NCBI RefSeq assembly: GCF_003865365.1
Contig: NZ_RQVR01000002.1
Location: 282,659-346,658 of the forward strand
DNA: 64,000 nt
Direction: 5' to 3'
Origin: Flavobacterium macacae
GTDB lineage: Bacteria; Bacteroidota; Bacteroidia; Flavobacteriales; Flavobacteriaceae
The notes under the pieces: model-generated
Databases searched by the model: none
What the model was told of the DNA's origin: nothing
What the model saw: only the letters and a program-made list of their open reading frames with translations
Program-made: the position numbers and the translations under genes
Part shown: piece after piece, positions 25,794 to 34,120 of the stretch
How positions within the stretch are numbered: the first letter of the stretch is position 1
Layout: every line of letters begins with the position of its first letter

Positions 25794-25986
25794 AAGATTT
25801 AAGTTTTTGGTTTCCAATTTAGATATTGGATTTCCAATGCGATTTTATTTTTGAGGGAAATTACGAAAAAAAAGGAATTCTTTGAAGCCAAATGTCCCAA
25901 AATTGAGTTTTCAGACACAAATAAATAGTTGCAAAATTGATTCATAATCTTTTATTAATTGCTTTTAATTATAGGAAAACAATTTC

Positions 25987-25994
25987 TAAATTTG
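25987..25994 (+). promoter_or_regulatory. -7 box of the hibernation factor gene
   Basis: TAAATTTG is a full match to TAnnTTTG, 24 bp before the ATG at 26019. Confidence 0.55.
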
Positions 25995-26018
25995 AGAGAA
26001 ACCAAACCAGATAAAATT

Positions 26019-26333
26019 ATGCAAGTACAATTTAACACAGACAAAACAATTGAAGGGCACGAAAGAATGCAAAATCATTTTTCAGCTGAAATAAAAGAAA
26101 AATTAAAACGTTTTGATGACAAGATTACGCGTCTTGAAATTCATGTTGGCGACGAAAACAGCGAAAAATTTGGCTTGGACGATAAAAAATGTGTAATCGA
26201 AGCCAGAGTAGCCGGAATGAATCCTATGGTTGTTACCCACAATGCTGATACGGTAGAGAAAGCTTTCAGCGGTGCTTCTGATAAAATCAAAAAAGTTTTA
26301 GATACTACATTTGACAAAATGAAAAGTCATTAA
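26019..26333 (+). CDS. HPF/RaiA-family ribosome-associated protein
   Basis: 104 residues from the ATG at 26019 (MQVQFNTDKTIEGHERMQNH); upstream in-frame codons overlap the promoter. The pattern of a short beta-strand, helix, then RLEIHVGDENSEKFG and CVIEARVAGMNPMVVTHNAD fits the S30AE domain of ribosome hibernation factors, which bind the decoding site of idle ribosomes. It is the short form without the C-terminal dimerisation domain. A single-gene unit between its own promoter and a bidirectional terminator. Confidence 0.85.
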   Translation: MQVQFNTDKTIEGHERMQNHFSAEIKEKLKRFDDKITRLEIHVGDENSEKFGLDDKKCVIEARVAGMNPMVVTHNADTVEKAFSGASDKIKKVLDTTFDKMKSH

Positions 26334-26350
26334 TATTTCTGTAAAAAATT

Positions 26351-26387
26351 AAAAAAGGCTCCTGCACATTTGCACGAGCCTTTTTTT
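26351..26387. terminator. Bidirectional terminator
   Basis: AAAAAAGGCTC/GAGCCTTTTTTT stem with a loop that holds a further TGCA/TGCA pairing; A and T runs on both sides let it serve the hibernation factor gene (+) and the DUF4249 gene (-). Confidence 0.82.
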
Positions 26388-27201
26388 ATTGTACTTGATA
26401 TACTTGATAATCCATTTCGGAAACATTGAAATACCCAAGAGCATAATTGTCAAAGTTGGTCTGGTTGACAATGTTGCCTCTTAAAGTTGCTGTCGGTGTC
26501 GAAAAAGGACCGCCACCGCCAGAAATGCTTAGCAAGATATTCATATAATTGTAATAAGTCTGTGAAATCCCATAGACAGAAATTCCTAAAGTTTGTCCGG
26601 ATTCTAAATCTTCACTAATAAACAAATCAAAGAACTGGTTTCCGTTTATAAAATCATCATTTCCAGCATCAAAAGATGGAATTACGGCATAACTTGGGTT
26701 GTACTTCCATAGGTAAAAATCGGTCGTAGAAGCATTGTCTGTAATAAAAGTTTTGATTTCAATAGCATCGCCAGTAAAACCGCCTTCGTCATTTTGTTCG
26801 ATATAATCAATTGCAGGAACAGGTTTTAAGGTTTCTGTAGCGGTGTACGTCTGTCCGTCATGCACCACTGTCAAAACATAATCACTATCTAAGACGGGCA
26901 AAAAATTGTCGCAGGTATATTCTCCTGTTCCCATATTTTCTATAAAAGTAAAAACGTCGTTATTGCTGTCAGTGATGAAAACCGTTGCGCCAGAAACAGG
27001 TGGCGCTGTTGTTTCATAATAACCCGTCGTGGTGCTTAATTTTATTCTTTGATAATTTCCAACAGTGCCTTTTTGCCAAACAATTGATGCATCAATAACC
27101 AATCTAGGAGGCGCCGTGTTTAAATCAATATCCACCACATCTTCGCAACTTGAAAATGCAATTGTGATGAAAGCGAAAAGGATATATTTTAGATTTTTCA
27201 T
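26386..27201 (-). CDS. DUF4249 lipoprotein
   Basis: 271 residues from the ATG at 27201, which starts a lipoprotein signal peptide (MKNLKYILFAFITIAFSSC, Cys at about 19). The mature domain starts EDVVDIDLNTAPPRLVIDA and continues with VSGATVFITDSNNDVF, GEYTC and YVLTVVHDGQTYTATETLKP, the pattern of the DUF4249 family. These are small beta-rich lipoproteins encoded beside TonB receptors. It follows the receptor gene after only 16 bp, so the two should be one operon and act together at the outer membrane. Confidence 0.88.
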   Translation of the reverse strand: MKNLKYILFAFITIAFSSCEDVVDIDLNTAPPRLVIDASIVWQKGTVGNYQRIKLSTTTGYYETTAPPVSGATVFITDSNNDVFTFIENMGTGEYTCDNFLPVLDSDYVLTVVHDGQTYTATETLKPVPAIDYIEQNDEGGFTGDAIEIKTFITDNASTTDFYLWKYNPSYAVIPSFDAGNDDFINGNQFFDLFISEDLESGQTLGISVYGISQTYYNYMNILLSISGGGGPFSTPTATLRGNIVNQTNFDNYALGYFNVSEMDYQVYQVQ

Positions 27202-27217
27202 AAAAATTCGGTTGAAA

Positions 27218-29587
27218 TTAAAACTTAAAATTATAACTGACACCCGGAACGATCCCAAAAATGGACAAACGAACGGCTTCATTTCTACCGCTCAATTCAT
27301 CTTGTCTGAAACTAATTGATGCAGCGTTAGATCTTCCATATAAATTGTAAATACTGAAAACCCATTCGCTCTGCCAGCCTTGTTTCTTTTCTGGTTTTGG
27401 AGTGTAAGTGGCCGAAATGTCTAAATGATGGTAGGCTGGCAGACGGTCTCCATTTCTCTTTCCATAGTTTGGAACGGTGATGCCTTGGTATTGGTATTGC
27501 CCGTCAGGATAGGTTACCGGCTGACCCGATTGCAAAGCAAAATTAGCTCCGAAGGTCCATTTTTTATTGAACTCATAAGCCGAAGTTACAGCTAAATTGT
27601 GGGCTTTGTCATACGCTGAACGGTACCATTCGCCATTATTGATCCCCGTTTCTGTTGCATTACGTCCCGGAGTTTGCTGTTCAGAACGCGATAATGTGTA
27701 AGAAATCCATCCCGTCAAATTGCCTTTATTTTTTTTAAATAGAAGTTCTAAACCATACGATCTTAATTTTCCGTTCAAGACAATCTGCTCCATAAATTCA
27801 TTTCCAATCAAATCAGCCCCGTCAATATAATCAATTCTGTTTTGGATCATTTTGTAATACGTTTCCACTTCAAGGGAATATTGATCATTCAGTAAGTTTC
27901 TGAAATAACCCAGTGCCACTTGGTCTGCAATTTGTGGTTTTATGAAATTATCGCTCGGCGACCACACATCTAAAGGCGTTGGTGACGAAGTATTAGAAAT
28001 CAGCTGCAAATATTGCGTCATTCGGTTGTAGCTCGCTTTGATCGATTGGTCGTTGTCTATAGTGTAGGAAATCGCAGCCCTGGGTTCTAAATTATTGAAA
28101 GAAGCAATGGTTTCATTTTTACCATAGTGGCGCGTTCCGATGGGTGTGCCTTTTTCATAAACCTGAAAAGCTTCGTTGAAAACAACGGCTTCGTTGTTTT
28201 CATAAATATTAATATTGGATTCGCCCAAACGATAAAAAAGGCTGTATCTCAGGCCATACATCAAGGCAATTTTATCGGTGATTTTATGTTCTGCCTCCAG
28301 ATAAGCGGCTGGTTCAAAAGCCTTTTTGCTGTCAAATTTTCGATAATTTATGGCAGAGGATTCTTCAGATGGGCTAATCACGCCTGGGTTAAAGTCGTAA
28401 TAAATCGCATTTACGCCATAATTTAATTTGAATTTATCAGAAATATAATTTTTGAAATCATACTTTAAATTATAATTTTTAATGCCTGATTCGTAATCAA
28501 ACCCAACAAATCCAAGATTTAAACCATAATAATAGTCGCTATAAATCAAGGAAAGGTTTGAGAATAATTTGTCAGAAAACAGATGGTTCCAACGAAGATT
28601 TAAAGTAGAATTTCCATAAATATTTTTGAAACTATCGGCCAAGTTAAAAACGTCACGACCAAAATATCCAGACAAATACAAACTATTGTTGTCGTTTAAT
28701 TTGTAATTTAATTTGGCATTTAAATCATAAAAATAGGCAGAATTGTCATTGTCGGTAAGTTTTAAAAACAAATGCGCATAGGATCCGCGACCTCCAACTA
28801 AAAATGAACCTTTGTCTTTTACAATCGGGCCTTCGACTAAAAGACGGCTCGAAATCAAACCGATTCCTCCGTTTGCGTGATATTCTTTTGAATTCCCGTC
28901 TTTCTGGTAAATGTCTAAAACAGACGAAGATCTTCCGCCATATCGCGAAGGAATGCCTCCTTTGTAAAGTTTTAAATCTTTAATTGCATCCGGATTAAAT
29001 ACTGAGAAAAAGCCAAAAACGTGCGAAGAATTATAAATTGTAGCTTCGTCTAAAAGGATTAAGTTTTGATCTGCTCCACCGCCGCGAACGTTAAATCCCG
29101 AAGCGCCTTCTCCAGCATTTGTTACTCCCGGAAGCAGTAAAATTGATTTTAAAACATCTACTTCGCCTAAAACGACAGGCATTTTTTTGATTGTTTCAAT
29201 AGACAATTTATTGACACTCATTTCCGCTTTTCTGATGTTGGAACGTGAGGTTTCAGTAATGACAACTTCTTCCAGATTTCGATTGGAGATTCCCAGCGAA
29301 AAAGATTTTTTAAGATTCTGGGTTACCGAAATAGTTTCTGTCTTTGATTCAAAACCCACATAGCTCACTTCAATACTGTGCTCGCCTTTTGGAACCGTAA
29401 TGGAGTAAAATCCATACTCATTTGTAGTGGTTCCCATTCGTAACGACGGAATGTAAATGGTTACGCCAATTAAAGTTTCGTTGCTGTTTTCGTCAGAAAT
29501 CGTTCCGCTGACGGTGAATTTTTCTTGTGAAAAACTAGAATAAGTGCAAAGAAAAATAAAGAACAAAATAAACTTAAATGGATGCAT
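27218..29587 (-). CDS. TonB-dependent receptor paired with DUF4249
   Basis: 789 residues. A signal peptide (to about residue 20) leads to a CarboxypepD_reg-like domain (TVSGTISDENSNETLIGVTI... SIEVSYVGFESKTE), then a plug (PVVLGEVDVLKSILLLPGV, GFNVRGGGADQNLILLDEA) and a barrel ending SYNFKF. It should import a ligand with TonB energy. It lacks a SusD and instead pairs with the DUF4249 lipoprotein. The substrate is unknown. The upstream region does not contain the 11-bp half-site array seen at the other receptor. Confidence 0.92.
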   Translation of the reverse strand: MHPFKFILFFIFLCTYSSFSQEKFTVSGTISDENSNETLIGVTIYIPSLRMGTTTNEYGFYSITVPKGEHSIEVSYVGFESKTETISVTQNLKKSFSLGISNRNLEEVVITETSRSNIRKAEMSVNKLSIETIKKMPVVLGEVDVLKSILLLPGVTNAGEGASGFNVRGGGADQNLILLDEATIYNSSHVFGFFSVFNPDAIKDLKLYKGGIPSRYGGRSSSVLDIYQKDGNSKEYHANGGIGLISSRLLVEGPIVKDKGSFLVGGRGSYAHLFLKLTDNDNSAYFYDLNAKLNYKLNDNNSLYLSGYFGRDVFNLADSFKNIYGNSTLNLRWNHLFSDKLFSNLSLIYSDYYYGLNLGFVGFDYESGIKNYNLKYDFKNYISDKFKLNYGVNAIYYDFNPGVISPSEESSAINYRKFDSKKAFEPAAYLEAEHKITDKIALMYGLRYSLFYRLGESNINIYENNEAVVFNEAFQVYEKGTPIGTRHYGKNETIASFNNLEPRAAISYTIDNDQSIKASYNRMTQYLQLISNTSSPTPLDVWSPSDNFIKPQIADQVALGYFRNLLNDQYSLEVETYYKMIQNRIDYIDGADLIGNEFMEQIVLNGKLRSYGLELLFKKNKGNLTGWISYTLSRSEQQTPGRNATETGINNGEWYRSAYDKAHNLAVTSAYEFNKKWTFGANFALQSGQPVTYPDGQYQYQGITVPNYGKRNGDRLPAYHHLDISATYTPKPEKKQGWQSEWVFSIYNLYGRSNAASISFRQDELSGRNEAVRLSIFGIVPGVSYNFKF

Positions 29588-29680
29588 TTGCTTTTTTGTT
29601 TGTTGATTGTAAGAATTAACGCAATTTATTAAAAAAGATTGCGAAGTTTACGTTAAATTTTGATGAACATCCATTAATAG

Positions 29681-29715
29681 AAAACCCTCAATAATCAGTT
29701 GATTTTGAGGGTTTT
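29681..29715 (-). terminator. Terminator of tRNA-Ser
   Basis: AAAACCCTCAA/TTGAGGGTTTT, an 11-bp stem 17 bp beyond the 3' end of the tRNA on the minus strand, followed by TTTTCTATT. Confidence 0.75.
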
Positions 29716-29731
29716 ATTTCTTGGGTTATTG

Positions 29732-29816
29732 CAGAAAGGATGGGATTCGAACCCACGATATGTTGCCATATACACGCTTTCCAAGCGTGCGCCTTCAGCC
29801 ACTCGGCCACCTTTCT
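29732..29816 (-). tRNA. tRNA-Ser (anticodon GGA)
   Basis: An 85-nt type II tRNA. The acceptor stem AGAAAGG/CCTTTCT has discriminator G, U8 is followed by GGCCGAGTGGC (D arm), the anticodon arm is ACGCTTGGAAAGCGT with GGA in the loop, a long variable arm follows (serine-type), and the T arm is GTGGGTTCGAATCCCAT. CCA is not encoded. It reads UCC and UCU serine codons. Confidence 0.96.
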
Positions 29817-29878
29817 ATTTTATTGCGGTTGCAAAGAACTGCAAAATTTGTGAGTATAAGAAATTTTAAACTATAAAA

Positions 29879-30907
29879 TTAAGAAAGCTCTCCTCGCAAA
29901 GAAGTTTCAAAAATAGTTTTGAAAACATTAGGCGAAACTTTTTGGCCCAAAAGATACATCAGCTTTGTAATGGCAGATTCCGTTGTAATATCTTTTCCAG
30001 AAATCACGCCAATTTTTTTCATCGCCGAACTCGTTTCATATTTGCCCATGTCCACGCTTCCGGCAGCACATTGTGTTACATTGATGATTATCAGTCCGTT
30101 TTTGATAGATTTTTTGATTAGAGAAATAAACCAATCGTCGGTTGGAGCATTTCCGGCACCATACGTTTCCAACACAATTCCCTTTAAATTTGGAATATTA
30201 ATGATGGCCGAAAGTACGTTTTCGCTAATTCCAGGAAACATTTTTATTACCGCAACATTATCATCAATTTTTTTGTGGACTTTGAATTTTTTAGCGCCCG
30301 ATTTTGGTAAAAGCAATTCGTTATTGACTTTTAAATGTACTCCAGATTCAGCCAATGGCGAATAATTTGAAGAAACAAAAGCGTTAAAATGTTCGGCATT
30401 AATTTTGGTAGTTCGATTGCCACGATATAGTTTGTACTCGAAATAAAGACAGACTTCGTTAATCACAGGTTTGTTTTTGTGTTGCAAAGAAGCGATTTGA
30501 ATTGCCGTAATCAAATTTTCCTTGGCATCCGTTCTCAAATCCCCGATCGGCAATTGGGAACCCGTAAAAACCACAGGTTTTGCCAAATTTTCTAACATAA
30601 AACTTAGTGCCGAAGCCGAGTATGACATCGTGTCTGAGCCGTGGAGCACTACAAATCCGTCAAAAGAAGTGTAATTTTCTTCAATGATAGTTGCAATTTG
30701 AATCCACTTTTCAGGGTTCATATTCGAAGAATCAATCGGAGTTTCGAAAGAGTGTGTTTCAATTTCGCAGTCCAATTGTTTTAACTCCGGAATTCGCTGT
30801 AGCAATTTACTAAAGTTGAACGCTTTTAAAGCTCCGGTTTCAAAATCCTTCATCATTCCGATGGTTCCACCGGTGTAAATCAGAAGTATCTTTGGTCTAG
30901 ATTGCAT
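29879..30907 (-). CDS. ansA: Type I L-asparaginase
   Basis: 342 residues. The N-terminal ILLIYTGGTIGMMKD holds the first catalytic Thr, and VLHGSDTMSYSASAL the second Thr-Asp pair; DLRTDAKENLITAI and ETYGAGNAP complete the fold. The lack of a signal peptide fits the cytoplasmic type I enzyme that hydrolyses asparagine to aspartate. Its start overlaps the end of the acyltransferase gene by 11 bp, so it is the last gene of a tatD-acyltransferase-ansA operon. Confidence 0.93.
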   Translation of the reverse strand: MQSRPKILLIYTGGTIGMMKDFETGALKAFNFSKLLQRIPELKQLDCEIETHSFETPIDSSNMNPEKWIQIATIIEENYTSFDGFVVLHGSDTMSYSASALSFMLENLAKPVVFTGSQLPIGDLRTDAKENLITAIQIASLQHKNKPVINEVCLYFEYKLYRGNRTTKINAEHFNAFVSSNYSPLAESGVHLKVNNELLLPKSGAKKFKVHKKIDDNVAVIKMFPGISENVLSAIINIPNLKGIVLETYGAGNAPTDDWFISLIKKSIKNGLIIINVTQCAAGSVDMGKYETSSAMKKIGVISGKDITTESAITKLMYLLGQKVSPNVFKTIFETSLRGELS

Positions 30908-32033
30908 TTTCGTATTTTGATTTATTCACGACCGGATTCGCATACATCGCTAAAAACCCTTGCATTTCTACCGGATTATTTTCATCAATTCGAATTTCAA
31001 GACGTCTTTCAAAAAGCGACTTCTCCTTCTCGGTATATAAATGGGAATATTTTGTAGTGTTATTTAAAATATCGTAAGCTATATAATTTGTTGGCCACAA
31101 CTTATAAGAATTCAAGATGGAATCATCAATAGCTTGTGCCAAAGCTTGAATTTGCTTGTTAGAATTGTCAAATTCAATCTTAATTTCGTCTAATTCTTTG
31201 TCTAAAACATCACCAACGTGAATATGAATTCGTTTTTTCTGACCCATTATACCTTTTAATAGTGTCATGAAATCTTCATTTTCATCTTTTACATATATTT
31301 CATCATTAGCTTTTGCTACCAATTGTGGCATTTTTAAAGCATCAGTCGGGTCATATTCATAAGAAATCGATACGGGAACAATTTTTAATTTCTTAAAATG
31401 GTCCATTAAAACTTTTTCTTCAGAAGCCATTGAAAGCATTTTTAAAACTCCTGGATGCGTCGAGTCATTACCATCTTTGGTTCTTCCTTCACGCTGTGCA
31501 ATCCAAACAGATCGATTTTCTCTTAAAATCAATTGTCCGATATATTCTGACATTAATTTTGAACTTTGTAATAATTCTCTTGGAGACAGACCTCTTTGAA
31601 CTAAAAAATTGCGGTTTAATTTCGCTAATATATTAAGAAAACTCTTTTTAATTAAATTATCCCCAATAGCTGAAGCCGTCATTACCAAACCGTTGTCAAA
31701 TAAGCAGGCGTTCAACAAAGACGTATCTAAAATGATGTCTCGATGGTTTGAAATATATAAATAAGGAGTATGCTTGTCTAATTTCTCAAAACCTGAAGTT
31801 GTCAAGCCGTCAGAACTATTTTCAAGCACTTTCATCAATGCATGATATATGAAATTACATTGAAAATCTCTGATAGAGTGTGTTCTTTTCAATTGTTCAA
31901 CCCAGACTTTTTCGTCTAATTCAGGGAAAGAAAAACTCATCATGGCTTTCATCATCGGATGTTCTGCAACTTTGCATAAAGCTTCGTTTACTTCCACGTC
32001 GTAAAACGGTCGGATATTATCAAATTTGGACAT
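30897..32033 (-). CDS. Glycerol-phosphate acyltransferase-like protein
   Basis: 378 residues. The SNHRDIILDTSLL segment is the acceptor-site motif of the PlsC/GPAT family in a slightly unusual form (the Asp falls one residue later than in NHxxxxD). IAQREGRTKDGND is similar to the EGxRSR-type phosphate-binding motif of GPATs. No membrane-spanning segment is evident. It probably transfers an acyl chain in phospholipid or ornithine-lipid synthesis. It lies between tatD (65 bp) and ansA (11-bp overlap). Confidence 0.78.
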   Translation of the reverse strand: MSKFDNIRPFYDVEVNEALCKVAEHPMMKAMMSFSFPELDEKVWVEQLKRTHSIRDFQCNFIYHALMKVLENSSDGLTTSGFEKLDKHTPYLYISNHRDIILDTSLLNACLFDNGLVMTASAIGDNLIKKSFLNILAKLNRNFLVQRGLSPRELLQSSKLMSEYIGQLILRENRSVWIAQREGRTKDGNDSTHPGVLKMLSMASEEKVLMDHFKKLKIVPVSISYEYDPTDALKMPQLVAKANDEIYVKDENEDFMTLLKGIMGQKKRIHIHVGDVLDKELDEIKIEFDNSNKQIQALAQAIDDSILNSYKLWPTNYIAYDILNNTTKYSHLYTEKEKSLFERRLEIRIDENNPVEMQGFLAMYANPVVNKSKYENAI

Positions 32034-32098
32034 TTACTGTATTTTTTTAACAATTCACAAATGAACAAAAATTTTATGAATTTTGGATGATTTCTTTG

Positions 32099-32866
32099 TT
32101 AAATCCCAAAAATAGCTTTTGAGTTTTCAGTTGTTATTTTGGCAATTTCTTCCAAAGGCAAATTATAAATTTGTGATATTTTTTCCGCAACCAATTTTGT
32201 ATAACTGCTTTCGTTTCTTTTTCCGCGATAGGGCACGGGAGCGAGGTAAGGCGAATCGGTTTCCAAAACGATATGTTTGATGTCAATTTCATGTAGAAAC
32301 TGATCGATTTTACCGTTTTTGAAAGTGGCAACACCACCGATACCTAATTTTAAATTATAAGAAATAGCTTGAAGCGCTTGCTCGTGAGTTCCGGTGAAGC
32401 AATGAAAAATTCCGAATAGGTTCTCTGCTTTTTCAGTTTCTAAAACTTCAAAAACTTCGTCGAACGCATCGCGACAATGAATGTTTATTGGTAATTTGTG
32501 TTTTTTGGCTAATTGAATCTGTCTTTTGAAAGCAATCTTTTGCTGTTCTAAAAATGTTTTATCCCAAAATAAATCAATTCCGATTTCGCCAATGGCATAG
32601 AATTTTCTTTTTTCCAATTCGGTTTCTACGAAAGCCAATTCTTCTTCATAATTTTCTTTGACATAAGTGGGATGCAAGCCCATCATCAAAAAAACATTTT
32701 CAGGATACTGCTTTTCGATTTCATACATTTTTTCGGTGTAAGTGGAATCAATCGAAGGAACGAAAATGCGCTGTACGCCAGCTTCAAAAGCGCGTTGCAT
32801 CATTTCGGTTCTGTCTTGGGCAAATTCTTCGCTGTAAATATGGGAATGTGTATCGGTAAAAATCAT
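32099..32866 (-). CDS. TatD family deoxyribonuclease/metal hydrolase
   Basis: 255 residues from the ATG at 32866 (MIFTDTHSHIY); an in-frame extension to 32926 would add 20 residues before this conserved start. The metal ligands of the TatD barrel are visible in order: THSH, GEIGIDLFWD, INIHCRDAFDE, FHCFTGTHEQA and VLETDSPYLAP. The family has 3'-5' DNase activity. First gene of the operon with the acyltransferase and ansA. Confidence 0.93.
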   Translation of the reverse strand: MIFTDTHSHIYSEEFAQDRTEMMQRAFEAGVQRIFVPSIDSTYTEKMYEIEKQYPENVFLMMGLHPTYVKENYEEELAFVETELEKRKFYAIGEIGIDLFWDKTFLEQQKIAFKRQIQLAKKHKLPINIHCRDAFDEVFEVLETEKAENLFGIFHCFTGTHEQALQAISYNLKLGIGGVATFKNGKIDQFLHEIDIKHIVLETDSPYLAPVPYRGKRNESSYTKLVAEKISQIYNLPLEEIAKITTENSKAIFGI

Positions 32867-33012
32867 CTCTTTTATTTTGGAAAAGGGCAAAATTACGTTT
32901 TTTTTTAGGAACGCTCCATTTGTCATTGCAAGGAATGAAGCTCTCGCATTAGTAGTCTTTATAAAGATTGTGGAATTGATTCTCTGTTGGAAGCCGTTCC
33001 AAACAATGATAA

Positions 33013-33171
33013 CGCTTATCGACAGCGATTGTCTCCCAAGTTTTCAAAAAAGCGAAAAACTATCTCCCATAGCCCTGATTGGCGACAGTAGCTTTTTCTT
33101 CCGTTTTCGGAGAAAAACTACTGCAGAAAGCGGGAATTGCCTTTACCGACAATTCACTGTTGATTCGCTTC
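33013..33171 (+). repeat. Dispersed AGCCC-hairpin repeat, copy C (long form)
   Basis: Reads CGCTTATCGACAGCGATTGTC, CCAAGTTTTCAAAAAAGCG, ATAGCCCTGATTGGCGAC, then the imperfect hairpin CAGTAGCTTTTTCTTCCG/CGGAGAAAAACTACTG, AGCGGGAATTGCC and GATTCGCTTC. The first block matches copy B. It fills much of the 356-bp gap upstream of tatD; the remainder (32922-33000) begins with GTCATTGCAAGGAATGAAG, which resembles another common intergenic repeat start, but I see no second copy here. Confidence 0.87.
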
Positions 33172-33206
33172 AAAAAAAAAGCCACATCAGTTGACGTGGC
33201 TTTTTT
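33172..33206 (-). terminator. Terminator of the zinc metallopeptidase gene
   Basis: On the minus strand AAAAAAGCCAC-GTCA/TGAT-GTGGCTTTTTT forms a stem with a short loop followed by a long T run, 17 bp after the stop codon. Confidence 0.82.
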
Positions 33207-33222
33207 AAATATTTTTATCGTT

Positions 33223-33921
33223 TTAATCTCTTCTTCCGCCAAAAACCTGCATGGCCCAGTAAAGCAAAGACGCTACGGCACCAAGTGCGGCAACCAGATA
33301 GGTTCGTGCCGCCCATTTTAATGAATCTTCGGCTCCGGCATATTCTTGCTGGCTCAACATGTTTTTATTTTTCAGCCAAGCCAAAGCCCTGTTGCTTGCG
33401 TCATATTCGACCGGAAGAGTGACTAACGTGAAAATCGTGGCGATTGTCATCAAGGCCAGCCCTGCAACCGCCACATAAAAACCGGCTCCAACACCTGCGG
33501 CAGCGCCTAAAATCAGCCCGCCGATAATCAGCCACTGCGAAATTGGCGCGGCAACATTCACCATCGGAACCATTTTGGAACGCATGGTCAACCATTGGTA
33601 GGCTTGCGCATGTTGCACGGCGTGACCCACTTCGTGCGCGGCAACGGCCGCTGCGGCAGCATTTCGTTGGTTGTAAACGGCTTCGCTCAAGTTCACGGTT
33701 TTGTCAGACGGATTGTAATGGTCTGTCAAACGACCCGGAGTTGAGATTACCTGAACACCCGAAATTCCGTGGTCGGCAAGCATTTTTTCAGCAATTTCGG
33801 CACCGCTCATTCCATTTCTAAGATGCACTTTTGAATAAAATTCAAACTTGCTTTTTAGTTTTGAACTTACCGCCCAGCTCGCCAAAGCGATGACTCCTAA
33901 TAAAATATAATATCCTATCAT
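33223..33921 (-). CDS. Membrane zinc metallopeptidase (YugP-like)
   Basis: 232 residues. An N-terminal hydrophobic segment (IGYYILLGVIALASW) is followed by the zincin motif AAHEVGHAVQHAQ (HExxH) at about residues 95-107, and then by three hydrophobic segments (about 125-190). This is the layout of the neutral zinc metallopeptidase family that includes YugP. The substrate is unknown. It stands upstream of no close partner; a terminator follows. Confidence 0.88.
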   Translation of the reverse strand: MIGYYILLGVIALASWAVSSKLKSKFEFYSKVHLRNGMSGAEIAEKMLADHGISGVQVISTPGRLTDHYNPSDKTVNLSEAVYNQRNAAAAAVAAHEVGHAVQHAQAYQWLTMRSKMVPMVNVAAPISQWLIIGGLILGAAAGVGAGFYVAVAGLALMTIATIFTLVTLPVEYDASNRALAWLKNKNMLSQQEYAGAEDSLKWAARTYLVAALGAVASLLYWAMQVFGGRRD

Positions 33922-33965
33922 TTCTTTTTGTTTTTTTTAAGTTTGATTGATGCCTACTAGAAAGC

Positions 33966-33995
33966 AAGAACCTCGCCAAAATAGCGAGGTTCTTT
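33966..33995 (-). terminator. Probable terminator or hairpin after leuS
   Basis: AAGAACCTCG/CGAGGTTCTT is a perfect 10-bp stem with a 9-nt loop in the 199-bp leuS/metallopeptidase gap. The T run on the minus strand is weak. The rest of the gap shows nothing clear. Confidence 0.45.
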
Positions 33996-34120
33996 GAATT
34001 ATGAAAGTTTGTCAGTGCTAAATTTTTCTTAAAATAGAACCTCGATTTTTTTCCGACCTTTAAAGTTGCAACGGCTTCTAAAACTGTTGCCGTTCGTCCT
34101 TTTTAAATCTTTTAGTTAAA

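Noticed and set aside
32922..33000. GTCATTGCAAGGAATGAAG block as a second repeat family
   Set aside because: It resembles a known type of intergenic repeat, but no second copy is present in the window, so it cannot be supported here.
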